Positions 35,666-43,373 of a stretch of DNA of 64,000 nt are shown here, one piece after another. Position numbers and translations under genes: made by a program. The first letter of the stretch is position 1, and each line of letters begins with the position of its first letter. A model generated the notes under the pieces. It worked only from the letters and a program-made list of their open reading frames with translations, had not been told where the DNA came from and made no database searches. Origin of the DNA: CAWFKW01 sp963816535 (GTDB lineage Bacteria; Bacteroidota; Ignavibacteria; Tepidaquicellales; OLB5); NCBI GenBank assembly GCA_963816535.1, contig CAWFKW010000007.1, forward strand, positions 62,001 to 126,000, written 5' to 3'.

Positions 35666-36372
35666 TGGGCGGCGGTCCCTTCGGGGAGAGATTTTCTTAA
35701 CGACACAAGTACAAATGTTATGAGCAGGGCGTTAATAGCGCCGGCAACCACGTCAGATGGCCAGTGCTGGTTATGATAGATTCTGCTCAGGCATGTTATT
35801 ACTGCGAGCGCGTAGTAAAAAGACTTGAGGTAGATATTCTTAGTTGATGATGCAAGCGCGGCTGAGAGCGCGAACGACACCGCTGCATGCCCGGAAAGAA
35901 AAGAGAACATATCGTTGTTATCCCAGTTCCATCCGCTGAATGCGAAGTCGCCGTGATTGGTATAAGGCCTCCACCTGCCGAACAGAGATTTAAACAACAG
36001 TGTGACAAATCCAGAGTAGATGTAAGCCTCGCCCACCAGCAGCCCGGTTTCGCGCATTTTATTTTGTGAAAATAACAACCCGCCAAAATACAACGCGATG
36101 AATAAGTACAAGGTCAGCGCGCCGTTGCCATACCACCTGCCAAAATCAAATACTTCAGATATCAGGCCGCCCTTCCAACTAAGGATAAAATCTCTGATCG
36201 CATTGTCCAGGTAAAATGCCGATAAGATAATAAAGATGCATACCAGCGAGAGCTGCCAGCGGCTGACCATTTTATTTAGCGCCGCCGGATAGACTTTTTT
36301 AAAGTCGATCCAAAGCTGCATTAAGTCATTTTTAACAAGTGTGCCCAAAAGTTTGTTCGATAATTCGATCAA
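35662..36372 (-). CDS. PAP2-family membrane phosphatase
   Basis: 236 residues with about six membrane segments. The three PAP2 motifs are visible: KSLFGRWRP (K-x-6-RP), SFLSGHAAVSF (SGH) and SRIYHNQHWPSDVVAG (SR-x-5-H-x-3-D). Substrates in the family are phosphatidate or undecaprenyl diphosphate on the periplasmic side. Operon with the DUF2071 gene by a 4-nt overlap. Which lipid it acts on is not clear. Confidence 0.92.
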   Translation of the reverse strand: MIELSNKLLGTLVKNDLMQLWIDFKKVYPAALNKMVSRWQLSLVCIFIILSAFYLDNAIRDFILSWKGGLISEVFDFGRWYGNGALTLYLFIALYFGGLLFSQNKMRETGLLVGEAYIYSGFVTLLFKSLFGRWRPYTNHGDFAFSGWNWDNNDMFSFLSGHAAVSFALSAALASSTKNIYLKSFYYALAVITCLSRIYHNQHWPSDVVAGAINALLITFVLVSLRKSLPEGTAAQ

Positions 36373-36442
36373 TCAGTCATTGAGCAAAAATAGATATTAT
36401 TTTAATGAATGTTAATGAAAATTGAGGTCTGCTGATCTTAAA

Positions 36443-36482
36443 TAAGAAAAGGCGCATAACTAATTTCTAAGCGATGCGCCTT
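36443..36482 (-). terminator. Rho-independent terminator after the beta-barrel gene
   Basis: On the minus strand AAGGCGCAT … ATGCGCCTT (9-bp stem, 16-nt loop) is followed by TTCTTATTT. It begins about 30 nt after the stop of the 36514-37137 gene. Confidence 0.85.
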
Positions 36483-36513
36483 AACGTCAAAAGACTAGGA
36501 GGAAGAATATTTT

Positions 36514-37137
36514 TTATAGGTGGAACCAGGCCCCGGCTGTGATTTGAAGTCCAGTTGTTTTAAATGTCTGCGTAGTAGCGTTCTTTAAAATATTTGATAG
36601 CCCGAATGCGTAACCAAACTGACCATACAGGTCTATTTTAGGAGCTATTTTAAAACCAACTCCTCCGCCAATCAAAAGATTAAAGTCAGTGCCGCTGATA
36701 CTGCTGCTGATGTCGGTTGAAGTTCCATTTCCACCCTGCGGAGTATCATCAGCGTTTGCTGACATGTTAATTCCAAGAATCGGACCTGCAATTAAGAATG
36801 GCTTAACTTCTGTCAAAGGAAACGTCACTTTCAACAAAACCGGAATTTCAAAATAATTAAGCTTATCTGTAACAGTCCCGCCGGCCCCGTCATTTCCTGA
36901 TGCGCCTTTCATAACAAATCTTAATCCTGGCTGTATGGAAATATAATGGCCAAACCCTACATCGAGGTCTGCCCCAAATATCATACCCGTCCTGGTAGAT
37001 GTTGAAATATCAGGCGTTGTTGTAAAATTAGCGATGTTAATGCCAACTTCTGGTCCTATAGCTAACTTTACCTGTGAATAAGAGGCAGTGGTTAACAAGA
37101 CACCCAGAATTAGAACAAGAAAGATTTTGAATTTCAT
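36514..37137 (-). CDS. Outer-membrane porin-like beta-barrel protein
   Basis: 207 residues; signal peptide ends ASYSQ-V. The mature part (LAIGPEVGINIANFTTTPD, SIQPGLRFVMKGASGND, YFEIPVLLKVTFP, ending TTGLQITAGAWFHL) is typical of the 8-stranded PorT/OMP_b-brl_2 family. It has a strong AAAGGAG site and a private terminator. Function unknown. Confidence 0.88.
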   Translation of the reverse strand: MKFKIFLVLILGVLLTTASYSQVKLAIGPEVGINIANFTTTPDISTSTRTGMIFGADLDVGFGHYISIQPGLRFVMKGASGNDGAGGTVTDKLNYFEIPVLLKVTFPLTEVKPFLIAGPILGINMSANADDTPQGGNGTSTDISSSISGTDFNLLIGGGVGFKIAPKIDLYGQFGYAFGLSNILKNATTQTFKTTGLQITAGAWFHL

Positions 37138-37174
37138 TTTTTCTCCTTTAGTTTGAAATTATTAATTTAATAAA

Positions 37175-37342
37175 TTATGGAACTGTATAACTTGATGTGG
37201 CGCTGTATGAAGCGCCTCCGCTATCAACTGTACCTGCATAATAAAATTTCGACTGCTGCCCCGAAGTAACGCCGATCTATTCGCTTATCTTGTACGCTGT
37301 ATCTTTGCTGAATGCGTAATTAGAATTCTGATTTTTATAGTT
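37175..37342 (-). pseudogene. Remnant of a reading frame with an internal stop
   Basis: One frame reads NSNYAFSKDTAYKISE, a TAG (37277-37279), then IGVTSGQQSKFYYAGTVDSG and SSYTVP before a proper stop at 37175. The residues on both sides of the TAG are plausible protein, with balanced composition and no frameshift between them. No homologue recognised. It may be the C-terminus of a dead secreted-protein gene. Confidence 0.45.
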
Positions 37343-37478
37343 GTGTCAGATAATAAGGATGAAAAACAGATGACCCTTTTACGCAAGATACTCTCTTTTT
37401 CATTAAAATTAAATAGTCTAGTTAAATTATTATTAATTATACAATTTTGATTTTATAGTCCGCAAATCTAAATAAAAA

Positions 37479-37589
37479 TACCCCCAAAGCTTCAAAATTC
37501 AGAATTACGTATGGCGATACGATGCTTCTTTATCCCGGAAGTCATTGGGGGTACAACTTTCAAATCTGTGAAACATCACTATCGCCATA
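37479..37589. other. Interleaved inverted repeats (element B) upstream of a paralogue gene
   Basis: Arm a TACCCCCAA (37479-37487) pairs with TTGGGGGTA (37545-37553). Arm b TATGGCGATA (37510-37519, then GATG) pairs with CATC…TATCGCCATA (37574-37589). Inside b are small hairpins CTTC/GAAG (37525-37541) and TTTCA/TGAAA (37558-37573). Order a-b-a'-b' as in elements A and C. It is 178 nt before the 37767 start. Arms share no sequence with A or C. Confidence 0.72.
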
Positions 37590-37766
37590 TTGGGTACAAA
37601 CATAAGGAAAGCTTCTGAGGAAGTGCAAAGAAAAATAAACGGCAAGTTAGAGAAAAACCGTTTACAGATCATCAGGATATTTGGGAAAAAACATTTATTT
37701 CTGTGGTTTTTTCAAGTTTTATTGTTATTTTGGATCAATCAAATTAGAACATTTTGTAGTATTCAT

Positions 37767-39233
37767 ATGCAGAATTTTAAATTAATTGAGCTTTTGAAGA
37801 CTCTTGATAAGAAGGAAATTCGCCGCCTGGGCGAATTTGTGGAATCGCCGTATTTCAATAAAAATGAAAATGTTATGAGGTTGTTCGGGGCTCTTTCAAA
37901 ATACCACCCGGGGTTTGAGAACAGGAACCTCACAATTGAAAAGCTGTTTAAGAAACTTTTTCCCCGGGATAAATATGATTACCACAAAATAAACAACGTT
38001 ATATCCGATCTGTACAAGCTTTCGGAAAGGTTCTTTTCCATTCAGAATTTCGAAGAGAAAATGGAATCCGGAGACACAGCCGTCCTGAAGACGCTGACCG
38101 ATAAAAAGCTGCATGGAATTTTCAAACAAAAATTCAAACAGCTTGAAGAAATAAACGAAAGCGCTGAATTCAAGGATGAAATGTACTGGTTCAATAAATA
38201 CAGGCTGATGGCCGAGCGCCGCATAAATCTTTTCGATATCGCGCCCAACACACAGCTTGAGCTTATGCAGGAAGAATTTAACAGGTTTCTGAAATATACC
38301 CTGATAAAACTCCTCCGGTTTTACTCGACGATGATACATGAGGTAAGGCAAAACAACGTCGTTTACACTTTAAGGATGTTCGAAGAAGCTCTGGAGTTCC
38401 TCGAAAAAAATGAACGGGAAAACGGAGGCTTTAAGGAACCGCCGATACTTTCTGTGTATAAGAACAGCATCTACCTGGCCCTCAGGGAAGAAAGAAAATA
38501 TTACGATGAGCTTGCAGCCCTGAAGAACAAATACTTTAATGAGTTCACGCCTCTTGACCGGAAATTTATTTTCACACACCTTTTCGGTTTCATAGCTCAT
38601 AAACTTATGACCGAGGGCGACTATTCATATTACATCGAAGCGTTTGAACACCATAAAGAAACGCTTGAACGGGGCATACAGGACGAGAGCGACATATCAT
38701 ATTTCGATTTTGTGAATTATGTAAAATCGGCATGCTCTGTCGGCGAGTTTGACTGGGCGCGGCAGTTCATAGAAAAATATAAGCACGTTCTGCCGGAAGA
38801 AGAAAAGAACAACACATTGAATTTCAGCTACGGGACCATCGAACAGAAATCAGGCAACGCGGAAAAGGCGCTGGGGTTCTACGCCAAAACTAATTTCTCA
38901 AACTTTATCATGAAGGAACAGGTGAAGATATTACAGTGCAGGCTGCTCTATGAACTGGGAATGGATGAGCAAGCTCTTGCCGCCATAGATTCGTTCAGGC
39001 ATTATCTTCAAAGGGAAAAGCTGATAACTGACGACCATCGCGGGTTATTCTACCTCTTCCTGAAATACCTGACACAGATGATAAAAGTCCGGGAATCGCG
39101 CTCAAGCTCTGAATACGATTTTATGGTTGAAAAGCTCCGCAAAGACGTGACTGAGATGAAGATGAATATTTTCGGCGTGAGGTTATGGGAGCTGGAACAG
39201 ATAGACAAACTAAACAAACCTGGATCTAAATAA
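37767..39233 (+). CDS. Hypothetical protein, 488 aa (three-copy family, copy 2)
   Basis: An in-frame TTG at 37590 would add 59 residues, but those read as unrelated and would overlap element B; the ATG of MQNFKLIELLKTLDKKEIRR matches the starts of its two homologues in length and sequence. It shares FVESPYFNKNENVMRLFGAL with copy 1 and EFDWARQFIEKYK with copy 3 (EFDWAEEFVKNY). Helical throughout, no export signal. Function unknown. Confidence 0.86.
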   Translation: MQNFKLIELLKTLDKKEIRRLGEFVESPYFNKNENVMRLFGALSKYHPGFENRNLTIEKLFKKLFPRDKYDYHKINNVISDLYKLSERFFSIQNFEEKMESGDTAVLKTLTDKKLHGIFKQKFKQLEEINESAEFKDEMYWFNKYRLMAERRINLFDIAPNTQLELMQEEFNRFLKYTLIKLLRFYSTMIHEVRQNNVVYTLRMFEEALEFLEKNERENGGFKEPPILSVYKNSIYLALREERKYYDELAALKNKYFNEFTPLDRKFIFTHLFGFIAHKLMTEGDYSYYIEAFEHHKETLERGIQDESDISYFDFVNYVKSACSVGEFDWARQFIEKYKHVLPEEEKNNTLNFSYGTIEQKSGNAEKALGFYAKTNFSNFIMKEQVKILQCRLLYELGMDEQALAAIDSFRHYLQREKLITDDHRGLFYLFLKYLTQMIKVRESRSSSEYDFMVEKLRKDVTEMKMNIFGVRLWELEQIDKLNKPGSK

Positions 39234-39762
39234 AAAACTTCTCGGCCAGGGCCCACGCGGCAAGCGTCATGCCGTCAAATATTTCATTCGATCTTATTTT
39301 TGCCTGCAGCTCGCTTACAGTTAGCTCAACCGGCTCAAACTCCTCATGGTCGTCTTTGGAAAACTCGGCAGACGGCCTTAGGTTCCTAGCTATGAAAACA
39401 TGGCATATCTCGTCTGTAACGCCTATGTAAGGATTAAACGAACCAACCTTCTCAAAATCTCCGTCCATACCAACCTCTTCGATAAGCTCTTTACGCGAAA
39501 CCTCTTCGGGCGTCTGCCCTTCTTTTATTCCGCCGCCCGGGAAACCAATACTCTCGCGCCTGCTCAGGTACCTGAACTGATTGACCATGAGAATTCTACC
39601 GCCGGCTAAAACCGGGACCGTAAATGCCGAACCGGCTGTATGGCAGATATGATAGTCGCCTTCCCTTCCGTCTTCGACCATATACCTGTCAACAATGTAA
39701 GTCCACCAGGGATTTTTGAGCTTGATGGCGCTTGTTAAAGTCTTCCAGTGTTTTAAAGCCAT
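39226..39762 (-). CDS. Nudix hydrolase, ADP-ribose pyrophosphatase-like, atypical box
   Basis: 178 residues. The Nudix box is GGIKEGQTPEEVSRKELIEEVG. Against G-x5-E-x7-RE-U-x-EE-x-G-U the first E is Q and the R is K, while the catalytic EE is kept. The residues before the box (RRESIGFPGG) match ADP-ribose/NDP-sugar enzymes. Start is 3 nt after the DUF1622 stop: last gene of a four-gene operon. Substrate not predictable from this alone. Confidence 0.87.
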   Translation of the reverse strand: MALKHWKTLTSAIKLKNPWWTYIVDRYMVEDGREGDYHICHTAGSAFTVPVLAGGRILMVNQFRYLSRRESIGFPGGGIKEGQTPEEVSRKELIEEVGMDGDFEKVGSFNPYIGVTDEICHVFIARNLRPSAEFSKDDHEEFEPVELTVSELQAKIRSNEIFDGMTLAAWALAEKFFI

Positions 39763-39765
39763 ATC

Positions 39766-40137
39766 CTAATTCTTAGTTCCATTTCCGCCGGCTCCCAGCT
39801 TTTTTAGCTGTTCAATTTCTTTATTCAGGAAGAAGCTGAGAAGGATTCGTATCACCACTATCCCGCCAAGCTCTATAAGCTCTTCTGTGGTTGGTTTTAA
39901 AATAGTCTGGATAATATCGGCGGCGATAAGGAACTCAAGCCCGAACAAAATGTAATAGCCGAAATCATGCCTGATAATATCAAGCGCAGAAATGTCAAAC
40001 TTTTTTGAAAGCCGCTTAAACTCTGCCCTGATGAAATGAATTACAGCAAGCAAGGCGCCATATATCATTATGGCAAAGCTTATATCTTCCAGGGCATGCG
40101 CAATGTAAAGAATGTATTCGTAAAAATAATCAACCAT
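39766..40137 (-). CDS. DUF1622 membrane protein
   Basis: 123 residues with three membrane segments: about 13-35 (IAHALEDISFAIMIYGALLA), 55-75 and 85-105. The RHDFGYYILFGLEFLIAADII motif and the late VVIRILLSFFLNKEIEQL are diagnostic of DUF1622, a small inner-membrane family of unknown role. Located 10 nt after yjbQ. Confidence 0.9.
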   Translation of the reverse strand: MVDYFYEYILYIAHALEDISFAIMIYGALLAVIHFIRAEFKRLSKKFDISALDIIRHDFGYYILFGLEFLIAADIIQTILKPTTEELIELGGIVVIRILLSFFLNKEIEQLKKLGAGGNGTKN

Positions 40138-40147
40138 ATTTGTTCAG

Positions 40148-40579
40148 CTACTTAATTGTATCTCCGATCACGGTAACCATTATCTTCCGCCTGCCGCCGT
40201 TATTGCGGTGCTCGCACAGGTAGATGCCCTGCCACGTGCCAAGGTTAAGCCTGCCGTCTGTAACAGGCGCAGTAACCGACGCGCCGATGATAGATGACTT
40301 AATATGCGAGGTCATGTCATCGCTGCCTTCGAGAGTGTGAAGATAATAGCTGGCCGATTCAGGGACCATCTTGTTAAAATGAGTTTCCATATCGGCTCTT
40401 ACGTCGGGGTCGGCATTCTCATTTATCGTAAGCGAAGCCGACGTATGTTTAATAAAAAAGTGTGCCAGCCCCGCCCTGAAAAGCTTTAGTTCGGGAATTT
40501 CCTTTTGCAGCTCGTTAGTCACAAGGTGGAAACCCCTCTTCTTTGGCGAGAGTATTATTTCTTTTTGAACTACTTTCAA
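40148..40579 (-). CDS. YjbQ-type (UPF0047) protein, TTG start
   Basis: 143 residues. The family is known as secondary thiamine-phosphate synthase/YjbQ. Conserved FFIKHTSASLTINENADPDV, PVTDGRLNLGTWQGIYLCEH and the final RKIMVTVIGD are present. The start TTG overlaps the stop of the small upstream gene (TTGA), so translation is coupled; no ATG fits. Physiological role in this organism unknown. Confidence 0.92.
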   Translation of the reverse strand: MKVVQKEIILSPKKRGFHLVTNELQKEIPELKLFRAGLAHFFIKHTSASLTINENADPDVRADMETHFNKMVPESASYYLHTLEGSDDMTSHIKSSIIGASVTAPVTDGRLNLGTWQGIYLCEHRNNGGRRKIMVTVIGDTIK

Positions 40580-40716
40580 GCTTCTTCTTTTTTGTTCACC
40601 CGGTCTTCAAGTTTCTTTGCCTTAACATCATCCATCGATGTCTTAACTATCATGAACATATATAATCCAAAAAGAAGAACGCCGATCACGCAAATTACTA
40701 CTAGCGCTACATCCAT
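40576..40716 (-). CDS. 46-residue single-pass membrane protein
   Basis: MDVALVVICVIGVLLFGLYM forms one membrane helix, followed by a charged tail (KTSMDDVKAKKLEDRVNKKEEA). Its TGA overlaps the TTG start of yjbQ in TTGA, which supports translation. No known family recognised. It opens the operon yjbQ-DUF1622-Nudix. Confidence 0.7.
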   Translation of the reverse strand: MDVALVVICVIGVLLFGLYMFMIVKTSMDDVKAKKLEDRVNKKEEA

Positions 40717-40731
40717 TATTTTTTACCTCTC

Positions 40732-40862
40732 CCCCTACCCCCTCTCCACATAGAGAGGGGAAATAATCTATTTCAAAAATTCAGAAATCGCTTTGTTAAT
40801 CTATGCCTCACCCCCGGCCCCTCTCCACATAGAGAAAGGGGGTACATGGGGTTAGAAAAAAG
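40732..40862. repeat. Two copies of CCCCTCTCCACATAGAGAGGGG
   Basis: The cores CCTCTCC-ACATA-GAGAGGG (about 40736-40760) and CCCCTCTCCACATAGAGAAAGGGG (about 40815-40840) form the same hairpin twice. Same broad family as the CCCCT elements elsewhere. Confidence 0.75.
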
Positions 40863-41177
40863 CTATTTCAAGTTCCGTTCACTTGTGCAAATCTTTTGGT
40901 TAATTGGATAAAAGATGAAAATTGCCTTACTATAAAATAATGAAGTTATAAGAAATTTAACAGTGAATAAAAATATAACCCCGGTTTGCAGCCTGCGGGG
41001 CTAAAATGCAAATCGGCCCTCTCCTGGTGAAAGGGGAAATGAAATGCAACTATAAACCTGACCGTGTGAGTCTTAAGGGCGGGTTTTAGTTTTACGATAT
41101 TTGTTCTTAGGTTTTGTTTTCCGCTTTTTGTCTTTTTTTCTGCTTTTCGGATTTCGTCTTTTTTTACAGAATAAAAT
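40863..41177. other. Gene-free stretch, nothing recognised
   Basis: AT-rich, with a T-rich low-complexity run at about 41090-41165. A weak hairpin-like CAGCCTGCGGGGCT region lies near 40990. No reading frame is supported; the longest one on the minus strand extends through the GC-rich island and looks accidental. Confidence 0.6.
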
Positions 41178-41345
41178 TTGTCCCATGGGACAATAATTGA
41201 TTTTCAACCAGTTAGACGAATTTACGTCTCGACATCGGTTTGGCCAACCAAGTGTGCGGCAGGGAGAACCTTCAGGGTGACGCCTCTCTCCCCACCCGGA
41301 GCTTTTTGATTTGTTGCCGGAAACCCCTTTGAAACCTGCTGGAGC
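41178..41345. ncRNA. GC-rich, self-paired island; candidate structured RNA
   Basis: The island is much richer in G+C than its surroundings. Pairings read from the sequence: GGTTT (41237-41241) with AAACC (41332-41336); CGGCA (41257-41261) with TGCCG (41315-41319) inside it; GGGAGA (41262-41267) with TCTCCC (41287-41292); GGGTG (41275-41279) with CACCC (41293-41297), interleaved with the previous stem. A 16-bp palindrome TTGTCCCATGGGACAA (41178-41193) and AGACG/CGTCT hairpin precede. No known RNA family recognised by eye; strand undetermined. Confidence 0.4.
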
Positions 41346-41408
41346 AATAATAATACATTTGCACAACCACTGCAATCCTAAAATTTATACATATGTTTAG
41401 AGCAAGGT

Positions 41409-41425
41409 TTGGCACGAAAGTTGTT
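41409..41425 (+). promoter_or_regulatory. Sigma-54-like promoter motif
   Basis: TTGGCACG-aaag-TTGTT matches the -24/-12 pattern TGGCACG-N4-TTGCA except that the -12 C is T. No gene lies on the plus strand nearby (the next gene is on the minus strand), so it may drive an unknown transcript or be chance. Confidence 0.3.
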
Positions 41426-41433
41426 TACAGCAG

Positions 41434-41570
41434 TAAAAAGTTTATAAAGTTATAAGGTTCGTAAAGTTAAACAGTCAATAAAGTTAAAACTTTCTACTTT
41501 ATAGACTTTCTGCTTTATGAACTGTTCTTTCTGCTTTCTGCCTTTTCACTTTTCACTTTTGCCTTTTTTC
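41434..41570. repeat. Stuttering AT-rich words: ATAAAGTT and TTTCTGC
   Basis: A run of AAAGTTTATAAAGTTATAAGG, a pair AGTCAATAAAG/CTTTATAGACT in inverted order, then TTCTTTCTGCTTTCTGCC. The latter is the complement of the word cluster at 56815-56866. Part of the run may be 3' untranslated sequence of the DUF1801 gene. Confidence 0.6.
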
Positions 41571-41950
41571 ATCGCTTCTTTTACCATCTTCTCAAGGACT
41601 TTCAGGTCAATATCTTCAATCCGGTTGATGTATATGCAGCCCTTGCCTGTTTTGGATTTTTTAGGGTCTTTAAACAGCTTTTCGGAATGCGCTACGCCGT
41701 ACAAAACCAGGTTTTGTTTGCGGGGCGAGAATCCTGCATAAAACCAATTGAGTTCCCTACCGTTTGGGTACGTCAGTTTATAATCGCCGAAGCCTATAAT
41801 GGCGTTTCCCCACATTTTAGGCTCATGTTTTGTGGCGTTGGTCATTATATCAAGCAAAACAAGCGCGTCATCTTTTCTTTTTTTGTCATTTACAGAATTA
41901 ATGAATTTCAGAACGTTTGAGTCAGTTTTTTGTGTTTTGAGTTGAGGCAT
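41546..41950 (-). CDS. DUF1801 (YdhG-like) protein
   Basis: 134 residues. Segments KRKDDALVLLDIMTNATKHE, MWGNAIIGFGDYKLTYPNGRE and GFSPRKQNLVLYG are the family hallmark; a lysine-rich tail ends the protein. DUF1801 is a small cytosolic family of unknown function. Stand-alone gene. Confidence 0.9.
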   Translation of the reverse strand: MPQLKTQKTDSNVLKFINSVNDKKRKDDALVLLDIMTNATKHEPKMWGNAIIGFGDYKLTYPNGRELNWFYAGFSPRKQNLVLYGVAHSEKLFKDPKKSKTGKGCIYINRIEDIDLKVLEKMVKEAMKKGKSEK

Positions 41951-42029
41951 TGGTTATTAGTTTATTGGTTGATTTAGTTAAATAGTCAATAAAGATAATA
42001 AAAAATCAGGGAAAAGAAAAGCAGACACT

Positions 42030-42180
42030 GATTTGACCGATTGACGCGGATCGAACCCGCCAAAACAATTCATAAAAAAGGTATTATTATATCAGTCGTA
42101 GCAAGTCTTGGATGGCAGCTTCACTCCCCATCTATGAGTCCACGGCTCGTTAAGTCATAAACTATTAACAAGGAAAAAGA
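42030..42180. other. Intergenic segment with tRNA-like arm and inverted repeat
   Basis: The minus strand reads GCGG-GTTCGAT-CCGC, which resembles a T arm but pairs one base out of register, so it is not a complete tRNA. ACTGAT and ATCAGT enclose it. No cloverleaf could be built. It may be a decayed tRNA gene or an unrelated hairpin. Confidence 0.3.
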
Positions 42181-42189
42181 GTGGATTTA

Positions 42190-42729
42190 TTAATGCAGAT
42201 CCTTTGGATTATGCTCTTTCAGAAAGTTTTCAAGAACCATTTTTTTTACATTAGCCGGTGTTTGTCCGATATTACATTCGTCAAATTCCGGAGAGGTAGC
42301 TCCTATCAGGCCGCCGACCATTGCAGATACGCCGCCTACCAATATGCCGGAGATCAGTCCGGCTGCCCAGGGCGATGACATAAAATTGTGGCTTGGGCTG
42401 TCGCCGCTTCCGGCAAAGACGCCGGCAATAAAGCCGATGACAAATCCGCCGCTGGCTCCAATAATTAATCCCTGCTGACTCAGTGTTCCGGATTTTATGC
42501 GGATGAGCTTGAGGTCGTTTAAAGAAAAAAGCTCCGTGTATTCAAAAGAAGATACTGCAACCGTATCGTTTTTGATCGAGATCCTGTTTGCACCCGGGAA
42601 CAGGTATGTTTCTTCCGCCGCCATTTTGCTTTGTATTTCAACATCATCAATAACATATACCGAATCAGTTTGAGCGCAAAGTTCAAAGCATCCGCAAAAA
42701 AGCGCAACGAGGATAAACTTAATTTTCAT
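42190..42729 (-). CDS. Exported glycine-zipper protein (tandem copy 2)
   Basis: 179 residues. Signal peptide ends FELCAQ-T. Residues 30-85 form a strand domain (VEIQSKMAAEETYLFPGANR…), then glycine-zipper helices: GGFVIGFIAGVFAGSG and ISGILVGGVSAMVGGLIGAT. It is homologous along its whole length to the gene at 42816-43352. Membrane association by the glycine zipper is likely. Function unknown. Confidence 0.8.
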   Translation of the reverse strand: MKIKFILVALFCGCFELCAQTDSVYVIDDVEIQSKMAAEETYLFPGANRISIKNDTVAVSSFEYTELFSLNDLKLIRIKSGTLSQQGLIIGASGGFVIGFIAGVFAGSGDSPSHNFMSSPWAAGLISGILVGGVSAMVGGLIGATSPEFDECNIGQTPANVKKMVLENFLKEHNPKDLH

Positions 42730-42815
42730 CAGCCAGTTCGATAATTCTCAGCAAAAACAGCAATGGTCCCGCAAGGCGGGATTTTTAGTCAATTACAGAA
42801 GAATCGCCTGAGAGC

Positions 42816-43352
42816 CTATTGCTCGATGCTGTGTTTCTTAATGAAACCGATGAGCGCATCTCTTTTGGAATTTTCAGGGATCTTACCGATCCCGGCATCT
42901 TTAAAAACAGGCGCTCCTTCGCCAATCAATCCGCCCACTACGGCGCAGACGCCGCCGATAATGACGCCGCCCAGCAAGCCGACTCCCCATTTTGTCGATG
43001 TCAGGCCATCGCCACCGTTATCGCCTCCGCTGGAGATCATCCCGCTTATAAATCCTAAAAGGAATCCGCCAACGCCGCCTATAATCACTCCCTGTTTTCC
43101 ATGAGAGCTGGTTTGAACGCGTACATCCCGAAGGTCGCCCAATGAGAATTCACGGCTTTCGAATGAGTTAGATATCATCAGGGAATTTGAAGTAACCGTC
43201 ACGTTATTCATTCCGCTAAATGAATAAATATTGTTTGGTTTCAGGGTTGTTTGGATGTCAACATCATCTGTCAGAAATGTTGAATCGGTTTGTGCTATTG
43301 CATCAATGGAACAGCACAGCAAAACAATAAGGATGAATTTCATTTTCATCAT
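42816..43352 (-). CDS. Exported glycine-zipper protein (tandem copy 1)
   Basis: 178 residues. Signal peptide ends DAIAQ-T. It shares with its neighbour the pattern D-D-V-D/E-I-Q…, FSLGDLRDVRVQTSS and a glycine-rich end (GGFLLGFISGMISSGGD, GGVIIGGVCAVVGGLIGEG). Tandem duplication is clear. It starts MMKMKF at the first ATG; the leader carries the promoter and hairpin described below. Confidence 0.82.
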   Translation of the reverse strand: MMKMKFILIVLLCCSIDAIAQTDSTFLTDDVDIQTTLKPNNIYSFSGMNNVTVTSNSLMISNSFESREFSLGDLRDVRVQTSSHGKQGVIIGGVGGFLLGFISGMISSGGDNGGDGLTSTKWGVGLLGGVIIGGVCAVVGGLIGEGAPVFKDAGIGKIPENSKRDALIGFIKKHSIEQ

Positions 43353-43373
43353 GAATATTCAGTGTAAAATTAA

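Noticed and set aside
37590..37766. 59-residue N-terminal extension of the 37767 gene
   Set aside because: It begins at the edge of element B and has no counterpart in its two homologues, whose lengths match from the ATG at 37767.
41073..41375. 100-codon open frame on the minus strand across the GC-rich island
   Set aside because: It starts in GC-rich, self-complementary DNA and ends in a low-complexity K/R/T run. Composition changes abruptly, no ribosome binding site and no plausible fold. Treated as accidental.
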